This document shows positions 18,086-27,907 of a DNA stretch of 64,000 bases, in pieces. Under the pieces are notes generated by a model. It saw only the letters and a program-made list of their open reading frames with translations, made no database searches and was not told the origin of the DNA. Position 1 is the stretch's first letter, and every line of letters begins with the position of its first letter. The stretch spans positions 258,507 to 322,506 of the forward strand of contig CAVZID010000015.1 in assembly GCA_963775245.1 (NCBI GenBank). The letters run 5' to 3'. This stretch comes from CAVSWT01 sp963775245. GTDB lineage: Bacteria > Bacteroidota > Ignavibacteria > Ignavibacteriales > Ignavibacteriaceae. A program made the translations under genes and the position numbers.

Positions 18086-20512
18086 TTAAATGGATTTTGA
18101 TAACCCAATTGGCTGATTTGTTTTTTCAATTAACTCTTCCCCCATATTAACTTTTACATTGCATATTTTATTTTTAGTAATGGGAAGAATATTCCCTTCT
18201 ATCTCAACATTATCTACAGTGATAGAATTTAAACCATGTTCAATTCCATATGGGTTTTCTACTTCAATGATATATTTAGTCCCTCTGAAAATCCTTTCAA
18301 GCTTAAATGATTCCCATTCAGATGGAATAACAGGATCAACTAATAAACCTTGATAAGTTGCTCTAACACCAAGAATATAATCAAATGCAATTCTGTACAT
18401 CCATGATGCTGTTCCGGTCTGCCAGGAATGGCTTGCTTTACCACCGCTTTCATGTTCATCACTTGTAATATACTGCGAATAAACATATGGTTCTGCTTGA
18501 TAAATATCTGAATCTATTCTATCTGGCAATAACTTTTTATAATATTCAAATGCTTGATTTCCTCTTCCCATCATGCACTCTGCTTGTATTAACCAGGTGT
18601 TCGGATGATTGAATACAGACGCATTTTCTTTTTTCCCGGCGACACATCTGGTAATTAATCCAATGTTAGGATCAATTTCTCTAAATGCCGGGGCACAAAT
18701 TTTAGGGCCGAATTCAGAATCCAGATGTTTCTTAGCTGAATCCAAGGCGGATATTAATCTTTTTTTATGTGGGAGATTAGCTAAAACAGGCCAGCTTTGA
18801 GTATTAACAAAAATTTTACCGTACTTATTTTCTTTTGAACCAATCTTAATATCATTTGCTCCAAAAGCTCGAATGTACCATTCTCCATCCCAGCAATGCT
18901 GCTCTATACTTTTACTGATTGTATCTCTTAACTTTTCAACCTGGTTATCATAAATATGTATGTTAGTTAAAAGATCGATTAATTTATTAAGCATTGATAC
19001 GTAAAACATCGCACCCCAAACGCTTTCGCCGCCGTCATCACCGCCAATATAATCAAGGGTATCATTCCAATCACCGCGTCCGAAAATTGGTAAATTATGT
19101 TTTGCAAGATTGTTTTTTATAAAATTAACAACAGCAAAAAGGTGTTCGAGTATAGTTCCTTCATTATTATCTGCAAAAGGAGCAACTTCATCAAGAATAG
19201 TAAAGTCACCAGTCTCTTTGATATAATCTGTAACAGCTAAAATAAACCAAACCGGATCATCACAATGTTTGGTTAATTCACCATGGCCATCTTCATTATA
19301 AAAATGATGATAAGCTCTGCCGTCACTAAACATTTGTCTGGCTAAAAATAAAATTCTTTCATGGGCTTTTTGCGGCTGCGAAATAGTTACTGCAATTACA
19401 TCCTGTGAAGTATCCCGAAATCCGAATCCTCTGCTTATCCCCCAATAATAAAAACTGGCAACCCTGCCAATGTCAAAAGCAACTTTTGCCTGATAAGGAA
19501 TCCAGTAATTCATAAAAGTATTTACTTCTTTATCCGGAGTTTCAGCTAAAGTATGATTGAAAAAATTTTCCCACTTTGTTTTTATTTCTACTAAAGCCTG
19601 ATTTATTTTTTTGTTATCATTAAAAAGGGGAGGAACAACTTCTTTCTTTTGTTCGAATTCATTTTTAGGAATAACGCCTAAAGAAAATACAACATCTTTT
19701 GATTCCCCGGGTTCCAACTCAATATCAATTTGCAGCGCTCCAATAGTATTTCCATAGTCAGTATCTGTGCTTGATAAATTTCCTTTTTCAATTGCTTCGG
19801 GACAATTTTCATTTCGGTATAATCCTATAAATCTTTCCCGTAAAGTTTCGTATTTCACAACCGGATGGTTAACTGTAAAATAAGTCCATTGATCCCATTC
19901 TTGATTTTCCTGCTGCTGCGTTCCGCTTGATTGCGTGACCCAGTAAGTTTTTGTTGCAAATAAGGTATTAATTTTTTTATCAAACAAAACTCTATTAAAA
20001 TGCTGATCGTCGCATTGATTAATAATATCAATTAGTCCGTGTCCAAGTGCAAATTCCACATAACCAAAAATAGAAAGATGTCTTTTTTTATTTGATTTAT
20101 TTGTAAGAGTAGATTTCCAGATTTCCCGGTTGTCGTTTAAAGGTACAAAATAGAGAACGGACGATTCAATTTCATTTATTTCAGATTCAATTCGAGTATA
20201 ACCAAATCCATGAATTGCTTTATAAGCCTCAGGATTTTTGCCAACCGGCTGCCAGCTTAAGCTCCAAATTTCATTACTCTCTTTATCTTTAACATAAATA
20301 TATTTTCCCGGCCTATCTGGCGGAACATCATTAATTCTATATCTTGTTATTCTTCCATGAAGCGGATTTTTGAAATAACTGATTCCTCCACTGTTATTTG
20401 AAATTGTGGCAAAATAGTTTTCATTGTAAATATAGTTTATCCAGGGGGTAGGAGTTTTAACATTGTTAATTATAAATTCTTTCCCATCTTTTGAAAAGTA
20501 GCCATACTTCAT
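18086..20512 (-). CDS. GH94 glycoside phosphorylase
   Basis: GH94 features: N-terminal beta-sandwich (GISYFKNPLHGRITRYR; FGYTRIESEINEIESSVLYF), then an (alpha/alpha)6 barrel with YYWGISRGFGFRDTSQD, the catalytic Asp in GRGDWNDTLDYIGG, and the closing QGLLVDPVIPSEW. The enzyme reversibly phosphorolyses beta-disaccharides to a sugar-1-phosphate. Cellobiose, chitobiose and laminaribiose enzymes all exist, and the sequence alone does not settle which; chitobiose would fit this locus. No signal peptide, so cytoplasmic. ATG 20512 has GGAG 7 bases upstream and is preferred to the TTG at 20572, giving about 808 residues. Confidence 0.88.
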   Translation of the reverse strand: MKYGYFSKDGKEFIINNVKTPTPWINYIYNENYFATISNNSGGISYFKNPLHGRITRYRINDVPPDRPGKYIYVKDKESNEIWSLSWQPVGKNPEAYKAIHGFGYTRIESEINEIESSVLYFVPLNDNREIWKSTLTNKSNKKRHLSIFGYVEFALGHGLIDIINQCDDQHFNRVLFDKKINTLFATKTYWVTQSSGTQQQENQEWDQWTYFTVNHPVVKYETLRERFIGLYRNENCPEAIEKGNLSSTDTDYGNTIGALQIDIELEPGESKDVVFSLGVIPKNEFEQKKEVVPPLFNDNKKINQALVEIKTKWENFFNHTLAETPDKEVNTFMNYWIPYQAKVAFDIGRVASFYYWGISRGFGFRDTSQDVIAVTISQPQKAHERILFLARQMFSDGRAYHHFYNEDGHGELTKHCDDPVWFILAVTDYIKETGDFTILDEVAPFADNNEGTILEHLFAVVNFIKNNLAKHNLPIFGRGDWNDTLDYIGGDDGGESVWGAMFYVSMLNKLIDLLTNIHIYDNQVEKLRDTISKSIEQHCWDGEWYIRAFGANDIKIGSKENKYGKIFVNTQSWPVLANLPHKKRLISALDSAKKHLDSEFGPKICAPAFREIDPNIGLITRCVAGKKENASVFNHPNTWLIQAECMMGRGNQAFEYYKKLLPDRIDSDIYQAEPYVYSQYITSDEHESGGKASHSWQTGTASWMYRIAFDYILGVRATYQGLLVDPVIPSEWESFKLERIFRGTKYIIEVENPYGIEHGLNSITVDNVEIEGNILPITKNKICNVKVNMGEELIEKTNQPIGLSKSI

Positions 20513-21072
20513 ATCTTTTCTCCGCAATAATATTATGGTTGCATCTTTTATCCTTCTCAATAAAACCTGCAAAATATGACTATATAGATTCTCGCCTGGT
20601 TAGGTAGTTTTTCTATTTTGACAGTAGTTACCCTTAAAATATCAACGCAAACGTTATAATTTTGAGAAGAATTAAAACTTATATCGGATGTTTATTTTAT
20701 TCTAAAATTAACTGAATTGTAACATAGAGTTTCTTTTTTTAAAAGGCAAATTTAATTTGAGTTATTTTAATAAAATTTGATTTTAGTTAAGTAAATATAG
20801 ATTGGTTTATTTCTTATTGAAATTTTCATTATTTAATAACTCACCATACGGAAAAAAGAGAGGTGAAAAGATGGCACTTTGTTTCTCAAACATAAATAAG
20901 ATAAAGCAACATTTTTATAAAAGAGCCAGAATACCTATTTTATTAAGAAAAGATGTCATCTTTAAAAGCTGTGTAATATGAGTTTATAATCAAATATTTA
21001 TTGTTAATTCTGTTAAATTGATAAAACTAATTTTGTGGTTTTGGAAAGATTAATCTAAGATTACGTGATTTG
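20513..21072. other. Intergenic region between GH94 and ROK regulator genes
   Basis: A 560-base gap, very AT-rich. It should contain the promoter of the leftward GH94 gene. A 36-codon rightward ORF with a strong ribosome site is the only coding signal seen (20871-20981). No transposon ends, tRNA or clear terminator were found. Confidence 0.4.
20871..20981 (+). CDS. Possible 36-residue basic small protein
   Basis: ATG at 20871 is preceded by AGAGAGGTGAAAAG, one of the best Shine-Dalgarno sequences in the window. The peptide (starting MALCFSNINKIKQHFYKRAR) is strongly basic with three cysteines/aromatics and no recognised family. It opposes both neighbours. It could be a genuine small protein, a regulatory leader or chance. 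Confidence 0.3.
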   Translation: MALCFSNINKIKQHFYKRARIPILLRKDVIFKSCVI

Positions 21073-22278
21073 TTATTGTCTTACGGTTGGCAGCCGGAAG
21101 TAATTTTCTAAAATTAATGATGCAGCACCAACAGCAACTGCATACTGATGATATTTATCTACTGTTATATTTAGAGCATTGCAGGTAATTGATAAGACTT
21201 TCATCTCTAATACCTGTCTTATTGCTTTAACTATAATTTCTTCCTGTTCAGAAATAACGCCTGTAATTATCAAAGTATCGGGATTTAATAATGCAACTGC
21301 CGGAGCAATGTTTTGTCCAACAATATCCCCTATAATAGAAAAAACAAGTTTAGCAATTTCATCACCTTGTTTTGCAGCATCTAGTAATATTTTCATATCG
21401 ATTGATTCAAAGGATGAAATATATTCTTTGAAAATTTCACTTTCAGCAAACCGGCTTCTAACAGAAGATAGAATTTCTTTAAGTGTCGGCAGGTATGGAT
21501 ACAATTCTCCGGCACAATATGACGAACCTCGGTATAGTTCCCCTCTGATAACTATCCCGATTCCTAGCCCACTTACATTTTGATCAATTTCAGCGAGTAC
21601 CGTAATATAATTTCTTTTTGCTTTATCATTACCATTCCATTTTAAACCGACTGCAGCAGCATTGGCATTATTCTCAATAATAACGGGGAAGGGGAGATCA
21701 TTTAATTTTTCCATAAGCGGAAAATTCATTTCAGGTAAAACGCTGGACATAACTACTATTCCTTTTCTGTAATCTACAACTCCGGCGAAAGCTATCCCAA
21801 GCCCCAAAATTTTTTCGGTATCAATTTTATTTTCAGATATGATTTCTTCAACAACTTTTTTTATAGTATCGGCAAACTCGTCAACAGTTCTGCCTGTCTC
21901 AAGCTTGAATATTTTTTTTGCAAGAATGGCTCCGCTGAAATCGAGTATAACAGAAGTCATTTCTCCTACTTCAATATCCAAACCTATAACATAAGCTGCT
22001 TCTTTGTTAAGTGTCCACATGAATGGTTTTTTTCCGCCCTTATCTGTAGAATCACCTTTGCCATAAAATGATACAAGAGATTTAGATGAAAGTTCTTTAA
22101 GGATATTAAAAATGGTTGAAGGGCGCATCCCTGTAATTTTAACCAGGTCAGAGCTTGAAATTATTTCATGTTCCTGGATTACTTTTAATACTAATTGTTC
22201 ATTGATATCTTTGACTACCCTTGCGTGGAAGGACAGCAGCTTTTTCTCTGTCAATTTATTCAATTTTTTATTTTTCAA
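21073..22278 (-). CDS. ROK-family transcriptional regulator (NagC/XylR type)
   Basis: A 401-residue protein. The N-terminal winged helix-turn-helix (about residues 20-85; ISSSDLVKITGMRPSTIFNI) is fused to a ROK domain (AYVIGLDIEVGEMTSVILD; ILGLGIAFAGVVDYRKGIV; NNANAAAVGLKW; NPDTLIITG). The ROK zinc motif CxCGxxGC is absent and the ATP-binding DxGxT loop is not conserved, so this is a sugar-sensing repressor rather than a sugar kinase. It lies between GH94 and GH92 and is the obvious candidate controller of the locus, probably responding to mannose, GlcNAc or a derivative. The TTG at 22278 is the only near start in frame. Confidence 0.85.
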   Translation of the reverse strand: MKNKKLNKLTEKKLLSFHARVVKDINEQLVLKVIQEHEIISSSDLVKITGMRPSTIFNILKELSSKSLVSFYGKGDSTDKGGKKPFMWTLNKEAAYVIGLDIEVGEMTSVILDFSGAILAKKIFKLETGRTVDEFADTIKKVVEEIISENKIDTEKILGLGIAFAGVVDYRKGIVVMSSVLPEMNFPLMEKLNDLPFPVIIENNANAAAVGLKWNGNDKAKRNYITVLAEIDQNVSGLGIGIVIRGELYRGSSYCAGELYPYLPTLKEILSSVRSRFAESEIFKEYISSFESIDMKILLDAAKQGDEIAKLVFSIIGDIVGQNIAPAVALLNPDTLIITGVISEQEEIIVKAIRQVLEMKVLSITCNALNITVDKYHQYAVAVGAASLILENYFRLPTVRQ

Positions 22279-22312
22279 CTTAAAAGATAATAATTTTAAT
22301 TAACATTATTAG

Positions 22313-25300
22313 TCATTTTATAGTAATTTCATCTACAAACAGCCAGGCTTTGCTGCCGGCAGCAACATGCCACGGCGGGCAAACCCCAACATTTTTAGCA
22401 ACAACCTTTACATAACGTGCTTCAGTTTTGTTAAGTTTTTTATCAAAATCTTTAATGCCAGGTTCGCTATGTGCTTGATCATCTATGTTTACAGTATTAA
22501 ATACTTTTGTAAAGTTTTTGCCATCAACAGAAGTATAATAGTCTATTTCTGCTGGATAGAAAATCCATGATCCCGTATTTTGTAAAAATGATGCATCGAT
22601 TAAAGATATTTTTTCAACTTTACCAAGATCAACTATAGCATTTAAATCATTTCCTTCATAGCCCTGCCAGGCATCAGTATGAAAATTTGATGTACCTTTT
22701 ATTCCGTCAATTAATCCCAATGCCCCGCCGCCGGTATAATTGTGATGATATTTTGTGTTAAGTGTAATTGTTCTTCCTGCAGGAATTTTATTAAATCTTG
22801 AAGTTACTACTTTGCTAAACATTCCATCTTTATAACAAACAGATTTTAAAATGCCTGTTTTACTAAAAACAATTGGATTTGTATAACTGTTTTTATTTTC
22901 TTTTGGATCAGATCCATCAGTTGTAAAATATATTTTTGAAGAACTATCAATTGATGCTAATCCAACAGAAGTCGAATCCTTAAATACTCTTTTGCCGGAA
23001 GTTAAATAAGGAACAGTTACGAAGGGATAGTCGATATATGAAACGGGCCTAGAGGAAACTTCTTTTCCCCAATTACCTGGATTCGGACCCATTTCAAAAT
23101 CAATTTCACCACCATTGTCTATATCAGAATATTTTATATATGAATATGGGTACTCTTTTCCATTCAGCTTAGCGGACTGAATGTAGTAATTTTTATCAGA
23201 TAAATTATTTGCTTTGATGATGAACTTTTTGCTGCTGCCGGTATTAATCTCAGCTTCATCAAAATTTGGAGTTCCTATAACAAAAATGTCGCTGCCAGGA
23301 GTTACTTGATATATCCCCACAGCACTCAAAATATACCATGCTGACATTTGCCCGCAATCTTCATTTCCGCAAAGACCATCAGGTTTATCCACATATAATG
23401 TACTTACAATCTGATGAATTATTTTTTGTGTTTTCCAGGGCTGGCCGGCATAGTTATAAAGATATGCCATGTGGTGGCTTGGTTCATTACCCTGTGCATA
23501 TTGTCCAATCATCCCGGTAATATCTGATTGAAACCTACCGGTTAGTTTTGGATTTGTTGTGAATAGCTCATCCAGCTTGTCAATAAATTTTTCATCCCCT
23601 CCAATTAACTTTATTAATCCATTAATATCCTGCGGGACAAAAAAGCTGTATTGCCAAGCGTTAGCTTCAGTATAATCGCCGCTGACAGAAAATGGATCAA
23701 AGGGATGAACCCATTTTCCATTCTTTTTGCCCCGCATTAAATCTGTTGAAGGATCAAATACATTTGAATAGAATTTTGCTCTATCTATAAAATATTTATA
23801 ATCATCCTCTTTGCCCAAAGCTTTTGCCATTTTTGCGATACACCAATCATCATAAGAATAAGCAAGAGTTTTAGATACACTTTCACTTTCAAGATCAGCA
23901 GGGATGTAGCCCATTTCTTTATAATATTTTAATCCTAAATGATCCTGCATTGCACTTTTCTTCATTGCTGTTAATGCTTCTTCTGCATTAAAATCTTTTA
24001 TGCCTTTGAAGTATGCGTCAACAATAACTGGAATCGAATGGTAGCCAATCATAGTCCCGGTTTCATTCGAAGCTAATTCCCAAACCGGCAGCAAACCGCT
24101 TTCTTCATATTTAGCAATTAAAGATCTTACCATGTCAAGATCTTGCTGCTTTTCAATTAAAGTGAAAAGTGGATGCTCAGCTCTAAATGTATCCCACAAA
24201 GAAAAAACAGTATACATATCATGATTTTTTAAAGAATGAATTTTATTATCCATTCCAATGTAGCTGCCGTCAACATCGGAAAAAATATTTGGCGTAAGCA
24301 AGGAGTGATAAAGAGCAGTATAAAAAACTTTTTTATTTTCTTTACTATTTGACTTAACATTAATTAATGATAACTCCTTTTCCCATGTTTCATCAGCTTG
24401 CTTTCTAATTTCATTAAAATCCCAACCAGGTATTTCGGCTTGTAAATTTCTCTTAGCACCTTCAAGGCTTGCAGCGGAAATTCCAACTTTAATCAATACG
24501 ACTTCATTTGATGACGTGCTGTATTGGACATAAGCTTTTAAATCTGTTCCTCTAACTAAAGAGATTTTTCCTTTAATGTTTTGGGTCTGGTTTAAAGTCC
24601 CTTCCTTTTGGGAAGGGGTTTGGGATGGGTTTATTCCGTATGACTTAAACGGTTTTGAAAACTCAGCGTAAAAATAAATACAATGATCTTTTGCCCAGCC
24701 GGTTGATCGCCTGTATCCTTCAATAGTTTTGTTGTCAACAAATTTAATTTCCGAATCTGTGGTTTTATCCTGAATTCCATGAACGAGATCTATAATAATA
24801 TTTGCTTGGTCAGTTTTAGGGAAAGTATATTTATGAAATCCAGCACGAATTGTTGCTGTTAATTCAGCTTTTATATTATAGTCATCAAGAATAACAGAAT
24901 AATATCCTGGTTTTGCAATTTCATTTTTGTGACTGAATCTTGATCGATAACCCAAGTCCGGATCTTCTTTAGTTCCAGGCTCGGTTTGAATTTTTCCTGT
25001 AGTAGGCATAAAAAGAATATCGCCATAATCTCCAATTCCTGTACCGCTTAGATGTGTATGACTAAAACCCATCACCGTACTGTCAGAATAATGATAACCG
25101 GAACACCAGTCCCAGCCTTCAATATCAGTATCAGGACTTAACTGCACCATTCCGTGGGGAAGGGAAGCCCCAGGAAATGTATGGCCGTGGCCGTCTGTTC
25201 CAATCATTGGATCAACATAATCGGTTAATTTGTTTTGCGCCGAAAGATTAATACTGAAGATTGAAATAAGAAAAATGAAAACGCAAGTTTTCCACAAAAA

Positions 25301-25339
25301 CCAATTTTGATGTTTTACTAAAATAAAATCTTCTCTCAT
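22313..25339 (-). CDS. GH92 alpha-mannosidase with chitobiase-like and discoidin-like C-terminal modules
   Basis: Signal peptide (about 1-35), then the GH92 core: VDPMIGTDGHGHTFPGASLP, WDWCSGYHYSDSTVMGFSHT, SLWDTFRAEHPLF, NEPSHHMAYLYNYAGQPWKT and GNEDCGQMSAWYILSAVG. The family is a calcium-dependent exo-alpha-mannosidase acting on N-glycans. At 1008 residues it exceeds the usual 750 or so. The extra length is a chitobiase C-terminal-type domain (IYFTTDGSDPKENKNSYTNP) and a discoidin-like domain (about 865-1008) ending CPPWH...KAWLFVDEI. That last module is shared with three other enzymes here. A short palindromic repeat is read in frame at about residues 236-250. ATG with GGAA upstream. Confidence 0.93.
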   Translation of the reverse strand: MREDFILVKHQNWFLWKTCVFIFLISIFSINLSAQNKLTDYVDPMIGTDGHGHTFPGASLPHGMVQLSPDTDIEGWDWCSGYHYSDSTVMGFSHTHLSGTGIGDYGDILFMPTTGKIQTEPGTKEDPDLGYRSRFSHKNEIAKPGYYSVILDDYNIKAELTATIRAGFHKYTFPKTDQANIIIDLVHGIQDKTTDSEIKFVDNKTIEGYRRSTGWAKDHCIYFYAEFSKPFKSYGINPSQTPSQKEGTLNQTQNIKGKISLVRGTDLKAYVQYSTSSNEVVLIKVGISAASLEGAKRNLQAEIPGWDFNEIRKQADETWEKELSLINVKSNSKENKKVFYTALYHSLLTPNIFSDVDGSYIGMDNKIHSLKNHDMYTVFSLWDTFRAEHPLFTLIEKQQDLDMVRSLIAKYEESGLLPVWELASNETGTMIGYHSIPVIVDAYFKGIKDFNAEEALTAMKKSAMQDHLGLKYYKEMGYIPADLESESVSKTLAYSYDDWCIAKMAKALGKEDDYKYFIDRAKFYSNVFDPSTDLMRGKKNGKWVHPFDPFSVSGDYTEANAWQYSFFVPQDINGLIKLIGGDEKFIDKLDELFTTNPKLTGRFQSDITGMIGQYAQGNEPSHHMAYLYNYAGQPWKTQKIIHQIVSTLYVDKPDGLCGNEDCGQMSAWYILSAVGIYQVTPGSDIFVIGTPNFDEAEINTGSSKKFIIKANNLSDKNYYIQSAKLNGKEYPYSYIKYSDIDNGGEIDFEMGPNPGNWGKEVSSRPVSYIDYPFVTVPYLTSGKRVFKDSTSVGLASIDSSSKIYFTTDGSDPKENKNSYTNPIVFSKTGILKSVCYKDGMFSKVVTSRFNKIPAGRTITLNTKYHHNYTGGGALGLIDGIKGTSNFHTDAWQGYEGNDLNAIVDLGKVEKISLIDASFLQNTGSWIFYPAEIDYYTSVDGKNFTKVFNTVNIDDQAHSEPGIKDFDKKLNKTEARYVKVVAKNVGVCPPWHVAAGSKAWLFVDEITIK
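24590..24632. repeat. Half-size palindromic repeat element inside the GH92 coding region
   Basis: CCCTTCC (24599-24605) pairs with GGAAGGG (24611-24617) and is followed by GTTTGGGATGGGTTT. That tail matches the right-hand end of the GH3 element. On the coding strand it reads PSQTPSQKEGTL, the same frame and nearly the same peptide as PSPTPSRREGAL in GH3. It looks like a single-hairpin member of the same family. Confidence 0.75.
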
Positions 25340-25404
25340 CGAATTTCCTTAAAACTTTTTAGTGAAATTGGTCGAATAAAATTTAATTCATTATTAAATC
25401 AAAC

Positions 25405-27906
25405 TTACTTAGTTACAAAATCTCCTTTATCTAAACTCCAATCATTTCCAAAATAGCCAGTGAACTTAACTCCGGTTTCATCAGATTTTAAAATATCTGA
25501 ATTGTAAATGATAACATCCGGGTAGCTTACATATTGATCAAAATAATCTGCTAAGTTAATTAAGTTCATTCCTTCGATTCCTGTTCCTGACACAACGCCA
25601 ACACTGGCAACTTTGCTATCAGTTCTTGGACGAATCATTAGACAAGCATAATCACTTCCTTCATATTTTTTATTTCCAACTTTAATTTCATCATCATTTA
25701 TCTGTACCGGCGAATCTTTAAGTAAAGAATTCCACGCAGAATTGGTTTCTGAATTTCCAAATAAAATTACACTCCTATCTTTATATTTAACCGGATCAAA
25801 TTCATCATCCTTTATTGTTTCTATTGACCCGTTGCCTTGATACCAAATTTTTTCTGCATCGTACCTTGATTTTTGAAAAGCCCATTTATTTTCTTTTTTA
25901 TTTCCATGAGTACCATAAACAAAAACTACATCATGATTTAATGCTTCCCTAAAATTGCCGCAGCGTGCCGGGGTTTTATTTTCTTCATTTGGCTTGCTAG
26001 ATAATTCCCATTTGTTATCCTTTTTTAATAGAAAAATTTTAGAGTCGTTTGAAATTGTTACATTAGAAATTGTCTGGCTGTCTACTACAACTGTTACCGG
26101 TTTATCATTTGAAAGCATTGAAGCATCAATTGAAAACACTGCTATGTTAGAAGTCGATCCAATAAATTTTCTAAGGCCCGGCTGTAACTGAAAACGAATA
26201 TGGCTAAGTGTTTGCTGTTCATCCTGATTAATAATTTGAACCCAATAATTTTTTGAAGCAATAGCAGTATTAGCAGTGGTGAAATCTACTATCTTTACTT
26301 CATTGTTATTTGCTACTGCATGATGAGCAAAGAAATCGAACAACGGAGGCCAGTCAACACAATCAGCGCCGGGTTCATCCGAAACATCCCACCAATGGTT
26401 TGCACCAGGCTGAACATAATAAATAAAATCTTTGTGGAATTTAGATAAGTTTGCAACCATCGACTCAGCTTGTTCCGGAGGAACATTATCATCAATTGCT
26501 CCTTGAATAATATAAATTCCATCAGGCTTTAAATTTTTTGTAAAGGCATAAGTATCGCTTTGTTTGGTTGCCCGCAGCAGCATATTTTTTACTTTGGTAG
26601 AATCTGTAACCGATCTAATTCGGTAAGACCATAAACTTATCCAACCGGCACTTGGGCCAATAGCTCCAAATAAATCAGGATAATTAATTCCAAGATGCCA
26701 CGTCCCATGTCCACCCATTGAATGGCCTGTTAAATATACTCTGGCAGGATCAATATCGAATTCTTTTTTAGCGATATTTAAAACTTCAAGAGCATCAATT
26801 CTTCCCCAATTTTCCCAGTTATATCCATAAGGCCGGCGGTTTGTCGGGCAAACAATGTAACCCCAATCTTTATGGTAATATGCATGAGCTTGATTTATTG
26901 CTTCCACACCAGCTCCATGTAGACTTAAAAATAATGCAGGCCTTTCTACGTCCAAATGCTTTGGAGGATTAACTGCATAGTATTGAACACTACTGTCCAT
27001 TTCGCTAATAAAAGTTTCTCTAAATGTATCATCAGGAAATAGTATTTGAAGTTCAATACTTGTTGAAGTCAAAGTTTCTTCGTTAGGCGTTTGGCCGTTC
27101 TTTACAATAGCAATATTAAACTTTACTTTTCCTGTATCCTTCTGAGCCTGTGCTTTTATATAAAAAGGTGTTTTGAATATTGAGAGCGGGTTTAATTCTT
27201 TCATTGGATAATAAGCAGGTGTTGCTCCTTCAATCCATGTTTTAACCATCAAACCTTTATAATAATTTTCAGTAGCATTAACAATTGGAATTGCTCCATA
27301 AGTATCAGCTGCTTTGTTTACAATTAAATCCGGGATAGTTAAATCATGATGATTAAAAATTAATCCGTGTTCATTTGGATGGATAACTGCTTTTAATAAT
27401 CCTCTTCTGCAGAAAAATAAAAATTCATTAATACCTTTTTTTAATTTTACCGGAATATAAGAATAATCAAATCTTGGTTCCCATGGATTGTAAACATCTT
27501 GATATCCATAAGGATTTCCTGAACGGGGAATTCCATTAACATAAACCATTCTATTGCCTCTTTGTTCTAAAATGGCATTGTCCTCTTTATCTGATTTATA
27601 TTGCAAATAAACATAGGCATTATACAATGAATCATCTTTATACCAGCCTTTATCGTTTGTAGTTATTTTTTCCCATTTCCCAATTACTTTACTTCCTGAT
27701 TTTACTTCTTTGTTTTCTTTTGGTTCTTCCCAACTATCAGTGACAATTGAAGCTTCGATAACATTCGGAGTAATAATTTTATTTCCATCAGGCCTTCCCA
27801 TTCTCAAAACCAATCCTTGATTCAGTACAATTGAATCCTGGGTTTGGCAAAATGCAATGGTAGAAAAAGTTAAGGTTATTAATAGAGCAAACGAAAATTT
27901 TTTCAT
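25405..27906 (-). CDS. Secreted alpha/beta-hydrolase (prolyl oligopeptidase-like, probable carbohydrate esterase)
   Basis: An 833-residue protein. The signal peptide (1-20, ending IAFCQ) is followed by a galactose-binding-like beta region (about 50-200) and an alpha/beta-hydrolase domain (about 320-540). The nucleophile Ser is in TGHSMGGHGTW (near residue 395). IDDNVPPEQ supplies the Asp and GANHWWD the His. The remaining C-terminal third is unrecognised. Domains of this type are annotated both as peptidases and as acetyl/feruloyl-type esterases; next to GH92 an esterase that clears glycan substituents is more likely. It abuts the symporter gene (one base apart), so the two are co-transcribed. 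Confidence 0.75.
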   Translation of the reverse strand: MKKFSFALLITLTFSTIAFCQTQDSIVLNQGLVLRMGRPDGNKIITPNVIEASIVTDSWEEPKENKEVKSGSKVIGKWEKITTNDKGWYKDDSLYNAYVYLQYKSDKEDNAILEQRGNRMVYVNGIPRSGNPYGYQDVYNPWEPRFDYSYIPVKLKKGINEFLFFCRRGLLKAVIHPNEHGLIFNHHDLTIPDLIVNKAADTYGAIPIVNATENYYKGLMVKTWIEGATPAYYPMKELNPLSIFKTPFYIKAQAQKDTGKVKFNIAIVKNGQTPNEETLTSTSIELQILFPDDTFRETFISEMDSSVQYYAVNPPKHLDVERPALFLSLHGAGVEAINQAHAYYHKDWGYIVCPTNRRPYGYNWENWGRIDALEVLNIAKKEFDIDPARVYLTGHSMGGHGTWHLGINYPDLFGAIGPSAGWISLWSYRIRSVTDSTKVKNMLLRATKQSDTYAFTKNLKPDGIYIIQGAIDDNVPPEQAESMVANLSKFHKDFIYYVQPGANHWWDVSDEPGADCVDWPPLFDFFAHHAVANNNEVKIVDFTTANTAIASKNYWVQIINQDEQQTLSHIRFQLQPGLRKFIGSTSNIAVFSIDASMLSNDKPVTVVVDSQTISNVTISNDSKIFLLKKDNKWELSSKPNEENKTPARCGNFREALNHDVVFVYGTHGNKKENKWAFQKSRYDAEKIWYQGNGSIETIKDDEFDPVKYKDRSVILFGNSETNSAWNSLLKDSPVQINDDEIKVGNKKYEGSDYACLMIRPRTDSKVASVGVVSGTGIEGMNLINLADYFDQYVSYPDVIIYNSDILKSDETGVKFTGYFGNDWSLDKGDFVTK

Positions 27907-27907
27907 G

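Noticed and set aside
20716..20745. A third TGTAAC ECF promoter in the GH94-ROK gap
   Set aside because: TTGTAACA is present, but no TCT-containing -10 follows at 16-17 bases.
21073..22278. ROK sugar kinase
   Set aside because: An N-terminal winged helix is present, and the ATP-loop and zinc motif needed for kinase activity are missing.
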